DNA from: Streptomyces sp. BV286 | Lineage (GTDB): Bacteria > Actinomycetota > Actinomycetes > Streptomycetales > Streptomycetaceae | Assembly: GCF_019090165.1 (NCBI RefSeq) | Contig: NZ_JAHRIB010000141.1 | Coordinates: 310,001-374,000 of the forward strand | Direction: 5' to 3' | DNA length: 64,000 nt | In this document: in pieces, positions 1 to 8,368 of the stretch | How positions within the stretch are numbered: the stretch's first letter is position 1 | Layout: each line of letters begins with the position of its first letter | Made by a program: the position numbers and the translations under genes | Notes under the pieces: generated by a model | Told to the model about the DNA's origin: nothing | The model's input: only the letters and a program-made list of their open reading frames with translations | The model's database searches: none

Positions 1-27
1 GTAGGAGATGCCGCGCACGCTCAGCAT
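1..27 (-). CDS. Possible N-terminus of a gene leaving the left edge
   Basis: An ATG at 27-25 on the minus strand is preceded by GAGGAG with a spacer of about 8 nt, a good ribosome binding site, and opens a frame reading MLSVRGISY up to the edge. Only nine residues are inside the window, so no function can be given. It would be transcribed in the same direction as the dpp genes, about 207 bp beyond the last of them. The stretch 28-234 shows no other gene, only a short direct repeat (GATGCAGGAA twice near 183-203). Confidence 0.4.
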
Positions 28-234
28 GTGCTCGGCTCCTCGGGAACGGATTTCGCGGGCATCGGGCTCCTTCACGTGCGACGTCCAGGGTCCGGGGTCA
101 CCGGTGAGGTCGACGCTAGGGGGACGGCCGACCGTGGGACATCCGTCTTCCGTTCACGAGCGGCCGACTTTCGGCTGGAGGAGATGCAGGAAGATGCAGG
201 AAGGCGTTTCCTCAGGTGCCTCGGCCCGTGCCGT

Positions 235-1079
<845 letters not shown>

Positions 1080-1083
<4 letters not shown>

Positions 1084-2111
1084 GAAGTACTCCTGGCGGC
1101 CGGTGCGGCCTCGACGGCCGGTTGCACGGACAGTTCGGGACGGTGGGCGGCGAGGACCGGCAGATCGGACAGGCGCCGGCACGCCGCTGAACCGCCCCCC
1201 TCGGCGGGCACCGGCTCCGGGAGCCAACTCGCGCACGCGGGCTCGGCGTACGGACATCGCTGGGCGAAGGGACAACCGGTGAAGTGCTCGGCCATCGACG
1301 GTGGCCGACCCGGGATCGGGCGCAACTCCCGTGTGGTGTCGCCCAGTTCGGGCGAGCAGTCGAGCAGGCCCCGGGTGTACGGGTGCCGGGCTCCGGTGAA
1401 GAGACGGCCGGCCTGCTGCTCCTCGACGAGCCGGCCCGCGTACATGACGTACACCCGGTCGCAGTAGGCGGCGGCGAGATGCAGGTCATGGGTGATGAAC
1501 AGCAGTCCGAGGTCCCGCTCGGCGCGCAGTTCGCGCAGCAGCGTGAGGATCTCGGCCTGGGTGGTGACGTCCAGGGCGCTGGTCGCCTCGTCCGCGAGCA
1601 GCAGGCGTGGCTCGGCGGCGAGGGCACCGGCGATGACGACGCGTTGCAGCATGCCCCCGGACATCTCGTGGGGATGCTGTCGGATGCGCTGTTCCGGGTC
1701 CGGCAGACCGACGGTGTCGAGGAGTTCGACGGCGCGCCGCCGGGCGGCGCGGCGGTCCATTGAGCCCGCGCCGACCAGTCGTTCGACGAGGAAGTCACCG
1801 ACCCGGCGGACCGGGTTGAGCGAGGAGCGGGGGTCCTGGTGGACCATCGCGACCGTCCTGGCCCGGTGCTCGCGCAGCCGGGAGCCGCTCATCGTCAGCA
1901 CGTCGGCGCCGTCGACGAGCACCCGTCCGGTGGCCCGCGCCTCGTCGGGAAGGATGCGCAGGACCGCTTTGGCGGTGGTGGACTTGCCGGAGCCGGATTC
2001 ACCGACGAGTCCGACGACCTCCCCGGTACGCACTCTGAGTGAGACGTCCGCGAGCAGTGGCCGGGCGGCGCCGGGCAGGTGCGCGGTCAGGTTTTCGATG
2101 TCGAGCAGCAT
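1080..2111 (-). CDS. Peptide ABC transporter ATP-binding protein (DppD/OppD type)
   Basis: First ATPase of the peptide-type importer, 343 residues. Walker A GESGSGKST, signature MSGGMLQR, Walker B LLLADEATSALD and switch FITHD are all present. The C-terminal oligopeptide-transport domain is visible as FTGCPFAQRCPYAEPAC, whose cysteines match the family's C-terminal Cys motif (a possible iron-sulfur or metal site in relatives). The ATG at 2111 has an AGGAGG ribosome binding site about 6 nt upstream. It lies 5 nt after the permease stop and overlaps the next ATPase by GTGA, so the two ATPases are translationally coupled. Family assignment is firm; whether it carries peptides, nickel or another solute cannot be told from the ATPase. 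Confidence 0.95.
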
Positions 2112-2116
2112 GCGCA

Positions 2117-2983
2117 CTACCTCCTGGCGCCGAGCCGGTCGGCGGCCCAGACGCCGACCACGTTGAAGGCCACCACGACGGCGGCGATGGCGGTACCCGG
2201 CACGAGCGCGGGGAGCAGGGCGTTCTGGACGATGGCGGCCTGGCCCTCCTGCACCATCAGACCCCAGTCGGAGCTGGGCGGCTGGGCACCGAAGCCGAGG
2301 TAGCTGAGGGTCGCCAGGGCCATCAGCGACTCGCCGAACAGCACCACGAGGTAGCCGACGACGGAGCGGGCGAGGTTGGGCACGAGGTGGGCCACGCAGA
2401 TCCGGGTGCCACTCATGCCCTGGACGCGGTAGGCGTCGATGTAGGCCTTGGACCGTTCGGCCAGTGCGACGCTGCGCGTGTACTTGGCGATCGTCGGGGC
2501 GTAGGCCAGTCCGAGTGCGACCACGGACGTGGTCATGCCGGCGCCGAACACCGCGATGATCAGGACGACGAAGAGCAGTCCGGGAAAGGCGTACATGACG
2601 TCGGTGATCCGGGAGACGAGGGTGTCCACCCATCCGCCGCGCCACGCGGCGACCGTACCGAGGGTGACCCCCAGCACGGAGGCGAGCAGCAGAAGCAGCA
2701 GCGGGGCGATCAGGCTGGTGCGGGCGCCGTGCAGCACCCGCGAGAACAGGTCCTGACCGGACGTGTCGGTGCCCAGCGGATGGGAGCCGCTGGTACCGGC
2801 CAGCGAGGACGACAGGTCGACGGCGTCGGGTGCGTAGGGCGCGATCAGCGGAGCGAGGGCGGCGGCGAGCACCACCAGCAGGAGGAAGGTCGCGGCGGCG
2901 CTCACGCCCCACGGTCGGCGGGCCCGTTTCCCGGTGACCGGGACGGCGCCGGCCGGGACGGCCTCGGCGGGGAGGGCGGTCAT
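2117..2983 (-). CDS. Peptide ABC transporter permease (DppC type)
   Basis: Inner-membrane permease of 288 residues. It has the N-terminal OppC-N helix (FLLLVVLAAALAPLIAPYAPD) followed by HPLGTDTSGQDLFSRVLHGART, the signature of DppC/OppC proteins, and about five further membrane segments with the EAA loop near AYRVQGMSGTRI. The ATG at 2983 overlaps the stop of the DppB gene as ATGA, which fixes the start. With DppB it forms the transmembrane channel; the two downstream ATPases energise it. Nothing is missing relative to the family. Confidence 0.95.
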   Translation of the reverse strand: MTALPAEAVPAGAVPVTGKRARRPWGVSAAATFLLLVVLAAALAPLIAPYAPDAVDLSSSLAGTSGSHPLGTDTSGQDLFSRVLHGARTSLIAPLLLLLLASVLGVTLGTVAAWRGGWVDTLVSRITDVMYAFPGLLFVVLIIAVFGAGMTTSVVALGLAYAPTIAKYTRSVALAERSKAYIDAYRVQGMSGTRICVAHLVPNLARSVVGYLVVLFGESLMALATLSYLGFGAQPPSSDWGLMVQEGQAAIVQNALLPALVPGTAIAAVVVAFNVVGVWAADRLGARR

Positions 2984-3933
2984 GCGGTGCTCCTCGTGGC
3001 TTTCAGGCGGGGGTCGAGCAGCGGGTGGACGAGGTCCACGACGGTGGTGACGACGATGTAGCAGGTGACCATCACGAGCAGGACGGCCTGCGCGACCGGG
3101 AAGTCGTGGGTGTTGATGGCACCGACGAGCAGGGAACCGATACCGCTCAGCCCGAAGACGGTCTCGACGGCGACGGTGCCGGCGAGCATCCCGGCGGTGA
3201 CCAGACCGCACATCGTGACGATCGGCCCCAGGGCGTTGCGCAGGATGTGCCGCCGGATGATCTGCCGTTCGGGCAGTCCCGCCGAGCGGGCCACCGCCAC
3301 ATGGTCCGCGGAGCCCGCCTCCACCATGGCCTGCCGGGTGACCCGGCTGATGACGGCGAGCGAGCCGAGGGCCATGGCCACGGCGGGCAGGGTGAGGTGG
3401 TGGAGGGTGCCGGCGAAGCCTTCGCCGCTGCCCGTCACGGGGAACCAGCCGAGCCGGACACCGAAGAAGGCGACGAGGGCGATGCCGGCGACGAAGGACG
3501 GCACGGACGCGGCGAGCGTGGTGCCGCTCACGACGGCCGAGTCCACCCAGCCGCCCGGGCGCACCGCCGCGAGGATGCCTGCGCCGACCCCGAGCACCAC
3601 GAACAGCACCGTGGCGTATCCGACGAGGACGAGCGTCGTCGGGAACCGGGACACCAGCAGGTCAAAGACCTGGTCGCTGTACTGGAACGAGCGGCCGAGA
3701 TCGAGGTGGAGACAGTCCCACAGCCAGCGGCCGTACTGGCTGACCAGGGGCTCGTCCAGGTGGTACTGGGCGCGGACTCCGGCCAGCCGTTCGGGGGTGA
3801 GTTTGTCGCGGCCCCCCGCCAGGAAGACAGCGGGGTCGCCGGGAGCCGCGTAGACGGCGGCGAAGATCACGAACGATGCGGCCAGCAGGGTCGCCAGCAG
3901 TCCCGAGAGCCGCCGGCCGATGGCGACGATCAT
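2980..3933 (-). CDS. Peptide ABC transporter permease (DppB type)
   Basis: Inner-membrane permease of 317 residues, partner of the adjacent DppC. The N-terminus MIVAIGRRLSGLLATLLAAS opens with the characteristic first helix, then VYAAPGDPA; the permease core and EAA loop (VEAGSADHVAVARSAGLPERQII) follow, and the C-terminus carries AVETVFGLSGIGSLLVGAI, diagnostic of DppB. The gene lies 5 nt downstream of the binding-protein gene and overlaps dppC by 4 nt, so it is part of a single transcript. Start ATG 3933 is chosen because the hydrophobic N-terminus begins there. Confidence 0.95.
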   Translation of the reverse strand: MIVAIGRRLSGLLATLLAASFVIFAAVYAAPGDPAVFLAGGRDKLTPERLAGVRAQYHLDEPLVSQYGRWLWDCLHLDLGRSFQYSDQVFDLLVSRFPTTLVLVGYATVLFVVLGVGAGILAAVRPGGWVDSAVVSGTTLAASVPSFVAGIALVAFFGVRLGWFPVTGSGEGFAGTLHHLTLPAVAMALGSLAVISRVTRQAMVEAGSADHVAVARSAGLPERQIIRRHILRNALGPIVTMCGLVTAGMLAGTVAVETVFGLSGIGSLLVGAINTHDFPVAQAVLLVMVTCYIVVTTVVDLVHPLLDPRLKATRSTA

Positions 3934-3938
3934 GTGGT

Positions 3939-5585
3939 TCAGCCCTTCTTGGCGCCGAGCTCTGCGGCCCAGGGGGAGTAGAGGTACGCCATCGAGGCGG
4001 GCGGGCCGGTCAGCTTGCTGCTCAGGGTGAGGACGGTGGGCGTCTGGGCGACGGGGATCCACACGGCCGCGTCGGCGAACTGCCGCTGGATGTCCACGAC
4101 GAGGGCGGCGCGCTTCCTGTCGTCGATGGTGCGCAGCGCTTCCTCGACCTTGGTGTCGTAGCCGGCGCTCTTGAACCCGACCCAGTTGTTGGAGCTGTCG
4201 GACAGGGCGTTGTCGTAGAAGCCGATGGGGTCGCTCTTGGAGATGTACCAGTCGGCGACCAGGACGTCGAAGTCGGCGCGGGCCCCCTTGTCGCCGTAGG
4301 CCTCCTGGTAGGCGGAGGACGGGAGGGTCTTGATCTGTCCCTCGAGGCCGATCTTCGCGAGGGCGGCACGTACGGCGTTGGCGATGACGAGGCGGCCCTG
4401 GGTGCTGTCGGTGCCGATCACGATGGGCCCGTCGGGGGCGGCCCCGGCCTTCTTCACGAGCTCCTTGGCCGTGGCGATGTCCTTCTCGTCCGGTGTCGCG
4501 GGGGCTTCGGTGAGCTTCTTCTGGGCGGCGGCGAAGGTCGCCTTCTCGTAACCCCACGATCCGGAGCCGACAGGGGTGGCCCATGGCTCGGCGAGTCCGC
4601 CGTAGCCGGACTTGGCTATGCCGGCGCGGTCCAGTGCCAGGGAGAGGGCCCGGCGGATGCCGGGGTCGGCGAGCCCGCCGCGCTCGGTGGGCATGAGGGC
4701 CAGGGTGGCGGTGCTCGGCCCGTAGTGCTGCTCCAGGCCTGCCTTGCCGCGCAGGGCGGCGGCCCCGCCGGGGGTGTCGGCGTAGGCGCCGTCGGCCGCA
4801 CCGGTCGTCAGCGCGTTGACCATCGCGCTGTCGTCGGCCCAGTGGAAGACGACCTTCCGGGTGAGCGGTTTCTGGCCCCAGTAGCTGTCGGAGGCGGTCA
4901 GGGTGATGGAGTCACCGGACTTCCAGCCGCTCAGTTCGTACGGGCCCGAGCAGGCGTCGCCCTGGCCGGGGGTGCCGAAGTCGTCGCCCGCCTTCTCCAC
5001 CTGTTCGGCGTTGTAGACGAGGCCGGCGTCGCCCGCGAGGGCCTTGGTGAACAGGGCGTCGGGCTGCTTGAACGTAACGGTGATCTCACGGTCGGCGGTC
5101 TTGGCCATCTTGTCGACGTTGCCGAACTCGTCGGACTGCTCCATCTCCGGCTCGGCGTGGCGGCGCAGGCTGAACAGGACGTCGTCGGCGGTCATCGGCG
5201 AACCGTCGTGGAAGGTGACGCCCTCCCGCAGGGTCAGCACGAGGGTCTTCGCGTCCGGTCTGCTCTCCTTCGCGACGAGGGAGGGCCGCACCGACATGTC
5301 CGGCTGGAGCTGGTAGAGGCGCTCGCACACGTTGCTGAGGACGGTGCGGCCCGCGGTGCCGCCCTGGGTGTCGAGGTCGAGGGACTCCGGCTCGTCCGCC
5401 AGCAGCCAGTTCACGGAGGCGACGGCACCGGTGGCCTTGGCGGTGGTCGGGGTGAGCTTGAGCTTGGAGGCGTCGACGGCGGCACCGTTTCCGGTGGGGG
5501 ACCCGGTGTCGGCGCCGCTGCACGCGGCGGTGAACGTCATCGTGCCGGCGAGGGAGGCAGCCGCGATACAGGACTTGAGCTTCAT
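3939..5585 (-). CDS. Peptide ABC transporter substrate-binding lipoprotein (DppA, SBP family 5)
   Basis: Extracellular binding protein of 548 residues tethered by lipid: the signal peptide ends in a lipobox with Cys22 (TMTFTAAC). The mature part shows the family 5 pattern: LADEPESLDLDTQGGTAGRT near the start, LTLREGVTFHDGSPMTADDVLFSLRR, and RRALSLALDRAGIA. Family 5 proteins bind di- or oligopeptides, but also nickel, glutathione, opines and oligosaccharides, so the ligand is uncertain. The upstream acylase-like gene (stop at 5639) suggests the ligand may be an N-acylated compound; that is inference. The ATG at 5585 lies 53 nt after that gene's stop. Confidence 0.95.
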   Translation of the reverse strand: MKLKSCIAAASLAGTMTFTAACSGADTGSPTGNGAAVDASKLKLTPTTAKATGAVASVNWLLADEPESLDLDTQGGTAGRTVLSNVCERLYQLQPDMSVRPSLVAKESRPDAKTLVLTLREGVTFHDGSPMTADDVLFSLRRHAEPEMEQSDEFGNVDKMAKTADREITVTFKQPDALFTKALAGDAGLVYNAEQVEKAGDDFGTPGQGDACSGPYELSGWKSGDSITLTASDSYWGQKPLTRKVVFHWADDSAMVNALTTGAADGAYADTPGGAAALRGKAGLEQHYGPSTATLALMPTERGGLADPGIRRALSLALDRAGIAKSGYGGLAEPWATPVGSGSWGYEKATFAAAQKKLTEAPATPDEKDIATAKELVKKAGAAPDGPIVIGTDSTQGRLVIANAVRAALAKIGLEGQIKTLPSSAYQEAYGDKGARADFDVLVADWYISKSDPIGFYDNALSDSSNNWVGFKSAGYDTKVEEALRTIDDRKRAALVVDIQRQFADAAVWIPVAQTPTVLTLSSKLTGPPASMAYLYSPWAAELGAKKG

Positions 5586-5638
5586 GACAGTGCTCCTGGA
5601 CAGGAAGAGCGGGAAAGGGGTGTGGTGGGGGGAGTCCT

Positions 5639-6775
5639 TCAGTTCGGGGCGTGGGGACCGTCGTAGAGGTTCCAGGGAAGGTGCTGGTAGTCGCGGTCGC
5701 ACGGAGTGCCCGCCGTGACGTGGTAGTCGCCGGAGGTCAGGTCCACACAGGAGGACACGAGCGTCTTCCAGTGCTTGACCTGCGGCTCGCGCGCATCGGA
5801 ATGGGTGCACAGCGACTCGGGGAAGCCGAAGTGGTCCGACATGGCCTGCTTGACCAGCTTTCGGGTCTCGTCCGGGCCGGTGGCCTCGCGCAGCCGGCGC
5901 AGGCCTTCCTCGGCGCGGGGCACGCGGACGAGGGAGTCGGGGGACAGGGGCCGGTATCCGGCGGCCAGAGCCGCCGGGACACCCGCCTGGTAGTGGTTTC
6001 CGTGCACGAGCAGGCCGTCCGTCGGGTACAACCAGCCGTGGCCGGCCGGTGTGGTCTCCAGGTCGACGGCGAAGCCCTCCCGGCAGGTGAGAAGAGCGTT
6101 GCTGGCGATGTGGGCTCGGGTGCGGCACAGCACGTTCAGGGCGTCGGTGATGCTCGCCTGGTCCAGAACGCTGCGCCGGATCACGGTCTGGGGCAGACCG
6201 ACGGTCTCGTCGAAACGGCCGCCGAGGCCGTTGGCGTTGAGAGCGATACCCGCCGAGTTCGCTCCTTGCCGGCCTATCTGTCCGGCCTCCACCTGCATCA
6301 GCAGGGTGGGCCGGGGCGGCTGGACGACACGGAGCATGACGACGGTGTTCTCGACGCCGGCTCGCCAGTCCCAGTTCTGGCCCGCCCAGACGTGGCCGTC
6401 GCCGCTGGCCGCCCCGTAGGCGGCGAACGAGGTGCAGCCCTCGGCGGGCTCCTCCTCGCGCATCCCGCTGAAGGAGTCGTCGTAGATCACCTCGCCGCGC
6501 GCGTTGAGCGCCAGTACGTCGAGCAGGTCGACGCCCGCGCCGTCGGCGATGCCCTGCATCTCCTCCACCAGGTGGGGCGCGTAGTCCTGGACGGGTCCGA
6601 GCCAGCGGGCCGCGCGGGCGGTGACCTGAGGCCAGGTGAGACCCGAGGAGGTGCCGATGGCTTCCGCGTAGTAGCCGAGGGCGGCTTCGAGTTGCCCGGC
6701 CACGGCCTCCCCGTACTGCCGGCCCCTCTGGGACGGCGTCCCGGAGATCTCGATGACCGGAAGGCTGTGATTCAT
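5639..6775 (-). CDS. C45 family autoproteolytic acyltransferase/hydrolase
   Basis: Predicted N-terminal-nucleophile amide hydrolase or acyltransferase of the isopenicillin N acyltransferase (AAT, peptidase C45) family, 378 residues. In this family the precursor cuts itself between Gly and Cys and the Cys becomes the catalytic N-terminus; here that site is Gly113-Cys114 in EEEPAEGCTSFAAYG. Supporting family features are the early GTPSQRGRQYG motif and WAGQNWDWR about 20 residues after the Cys. No signal peptide is seen, so it should act in the cytoplasm. Start ATG 6775 has GGGAG about 7 nt upstream. It is the first gene of the dpp operon, suggesting the transporter imports its amide substrate. 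The actual acyl group is unknown. Confidence 0.85.
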   Translation of the reverse strand: MNHSLPVIEISGTPSQRGRQYGEAVAGQLEAALGYYAEAIGTSSGLTWPQVTARAARWLGPVQDYAPHLVEEMQGIADGAGVDLLDVLALNARGEVIYDDSFSGMREEEPAEGCTSFAAYGAASGDGHVWAGQNWDWRAGVENTVVMLRVVQPPRPTLLMQVEAGQIGRQGANSAGIALNANGLGGRFDETVGLPQTVIRRSVLDQASITDALNVLCRTRAHIASNALLTCREGFAVDLETTPAGHGWLYPTDGLLVHGNHYQAGVPAALAAGYRPLSPDSLVRVPRAEEGLRRLREATGPDETRKLVKQAMSDHFGFPESLCTHSDAREPQVKHWKTLVSSCVDLTSGDYHVTAGTPCDRDYQHLPWNLYDGPHAPN

Positions 6776-6812
6776 GAAGGGACTCCCTCGGAGACACATG
6801 TGCCGTAACATT

Positions 6813-6878
6813 CGTTCCGAAAGTTCGCCTTCCTGGAACGCGATGCTCAGAGAGTAACGTCGGTGACGTAGGAGTCAA
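6813..6878 (-). promoter_or_regulatory. Promoter and candidate RpiR operator of the hydrolase-dpp operon
   Basis: On the minus strand TTGACT (6878-6873) and TACTCT (6856-6851) are separated by 16 bp, a good housekeeping promoter pointing at the C45 gene, with initiation near 6844. Overlapping the first transcribed bases is the inverted repeat CGTTCC-N16-GGAACG (6813-6818 and 6835-6840). It sits between the C45 gene and the divergent RpiR-type regulator, where a repressor site would be expected. The promoter is read directly; binding by the neighbouring regulator is inferred. Confidence 0.55.
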
Positions 6879-6886
6879 TAGCTGTA

Positions 6887-7795
6887 ATGACGATTTCAAA
6901 AACGGGCAGTGCCGCCCCCGGAGGACTCACCCGCCTGCGGGCCGCCGTCCGCGATCAGTGGGACGACCTGTCGGCCTCCGAGCAGACGGTCGCCCAGTAC
7001 CTGGTCAGTGCCCCTGCGGAACAGCTGATGTTCGCCAGCGCACAGCAGCTGGGGACGGCCAGCGGCACCAGTAACGCGACCGTCGTACGGGCGCTCCAGC
7101 GCCTGGGCTACGCGGGTCTGCCGGCCCTCAAGCGGGAACTCGCGGCCGATTTCACGGCGACCACCGCTCCCGACGTCCGGCTGGCGCAGCGCATCGCCCA
7201 CGTCGGCAGGGACCTGGAGAACATCCGCAGGGACATCTTCGACGAGACCCAGGAGCGCATCGACCAGTGCCGGCGTCTGACGGGGACCGAAGCGCTCGAA
7301 CGGGCGGTCGCCGCGCTCGCTGAGGCCCGTGAGGTGTTCTGCTACGGGGCCGCCGCGTGCGAGCTCGGAGCCCGTCACCTGGCGCGGGCGCTCGGCCGTA
7401 TCGGCCGCCGTGCGCGCTTCGCGGGCGAGACCGGCTTCGCGCTCGCCGACGCGCTCCTCGCTCTGGGGCGGGGGGACACCGTCGTGATCTTCCAGCCCGG
7501 GCGGCCGCTGCCCGAGCTCACGGTCCTGGTGGAGCGCGCCCGCGCGGTCGGCGCCAAGGTCGTCTTCATCACCGACGAGCTGCGGGAGGCCTTCGAGGAC
7601 CGCGTCGACGCCGTGCTGATCGCGCCCGACACCCCGACCGGGATCACGAACGAGTCCCTGACCGCTCTGGTCATGGTCGATGTGCTGGTGCTCGCCCTGA
7701 CCGCCCTGGACGAGACGTCGGCGGTCGAGCACTCCCATCAGCTCAACGCCCTGCGGAGCCTGCTGCCGGGCGAGCAGGGCAACCGTCGCGGCTGA
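6887..7795 (+). CDS. MurR/RpiR family transcriptional regulator (HTH + SIS)
   Basis: DNA-binding regulator of 302 residues. Residues about 14-90 form the HTH_6 domain (LSASEQTVAQYLVSAPAEQL, then GTASGTSNATVVRALQRLGY); residues about 135-265 form a SIS domain, which in this family senses phosphosugars or related metabolites (EVFCYGAAACELGARHLARAL, VVIFQPGRP, VVFITD). Most RpiR proteins repress neighbouring catabolic genes. It is divergent from the C45-dpp operon with a promoter and inverted repeat between them, so control of that operon is likely. The ATG at 6887 has no close Shine-Dalgarno; GGAG lies 13 nt upstream. Confidence 0.92.
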   Translation: MTISKTGSAAPGGLTRLRAAVRDQWDDLSASEQTVAQYLVSAPAEQLMFASAQQLGTASGTSNATVVRALQRLGYAGLPALKRELAADFTATTAPDVRLAQRIAHVGRDLENIRRDIFDETQERIDQCRRLTGTEALERAVAALAEAREVFCYGAAACELGARHLARALGRIGRRARFAGETGFALADALLALGRGDTVVIFQPGRPLPELTVLVERARAVGAKVVFITDELREAFEDRVDAVLIAPDTPTGITNESLTALVMVDVLVLALTALDETSAVEHSHQLNALRSLLPGEQGNRRG

Positions 7796-7811
7796 TCCCC
7801 GATCGACGCCG

Positions 7812-7839
7812 GGCGGCTCCGGCCGGGTCCGGGGCCGCC
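7812..7839. terminator. Candidate terminator between convergent genes
   Basis: GGCGGC (7812-7817) pairs with GCCGCC (7834-7839), with GC-rich internal pairing, just after the RpiR stop at 7795. A second small palindrome GTCACC-C-GGTGAC follows at 7840-7852. The genes on either side converge, so a bidirectional stop is expected, but there is no U-tract. The remainder of 7796-7986 holds nothing else I can recognise. Confidence 0.35.
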
Positions 7840-7986
7840 GTCACCCGGTGACCGGTGGGGTCATGGTGTCGCCCCGCCTCGAACGCCCGGCCGCAGAGCC
7901 CCTGTTCAGCCGGACACGGGCGGGCGGGCGCCGACGGCCGGGTGATCAGCGCATCGAGCAGGTCCTCACCGGCCGGGGTCGGCCGG

Positions 7987-8334
7987 TCATCGGTGACTCA
8001 GTACGTTGACCACCCTGCCGTTGGGGTCACGGACGAAGAAGCGGCGCACCCCCCACTCCTCGTCCTGCAGGGGGTGCACGATCTCCGCGCCGCTCTCCCG
8101 CACCGCCGCGTAGGCCGCGTCCACGTCGTCCACCTCGACACTCATGTCGGGCACGACCGGCGCGGACCTGTCGTGGGTCATGAAGGTGACTTGCGCCGTG
8201 GGGTTGGAAGGAGAGGCCAGCGTCATGACCCAGCCGAGGTTCATGACCTCCTCGAACCCCAGGAGCCCGTAGAAGTCGCGGCTCTCCTCCATCGCCTCTG
8301 ATCGGATGTCGGGCATGACTCGGCGGACGGACAT
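7987..8334 (-). CDS. VOC (glyoxalase/bleomycin-resistance fold) family protein
   Basis: Small 115-residue protein with one vicinal-oxygen-chelate module: RRVMPDIRSEAMEESRDFYGLLGFEEVMNLGW at the N-terminus and EEWGVRRFFVRDPNGRVVNVLSHR at the C-terminus, the latter being the usual closing strand with the RDPNG turn. Such proteins act as dimers and may be metal-dependent enzymes or drug-binding resistance proteins. Typical metal ligands are hard to assign here. It lies 34 nt downstream of the stop-to-start gap after the helicase gene on the same strand but is transcribed toward lower coordinates after it, so it could be read from the helicase promoter. No specific substrate can be named. Confidence 0.85.
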   Translation of the reverse strand: MSVRRVMPDIRSEAMEESRDFYGLLGFEEVMNLGWVMTLASPSNPTAQVTFMTHDRSAPVVPDMSVEVDDVDAAYAAVRESGAEIVHPLQDEEWGVRRFFVRDPNGRVVNVLSHR

Positions 8335-8368
8335 GGATGACTCCTGGCGCGGTCGGGAGCGAACGTTC

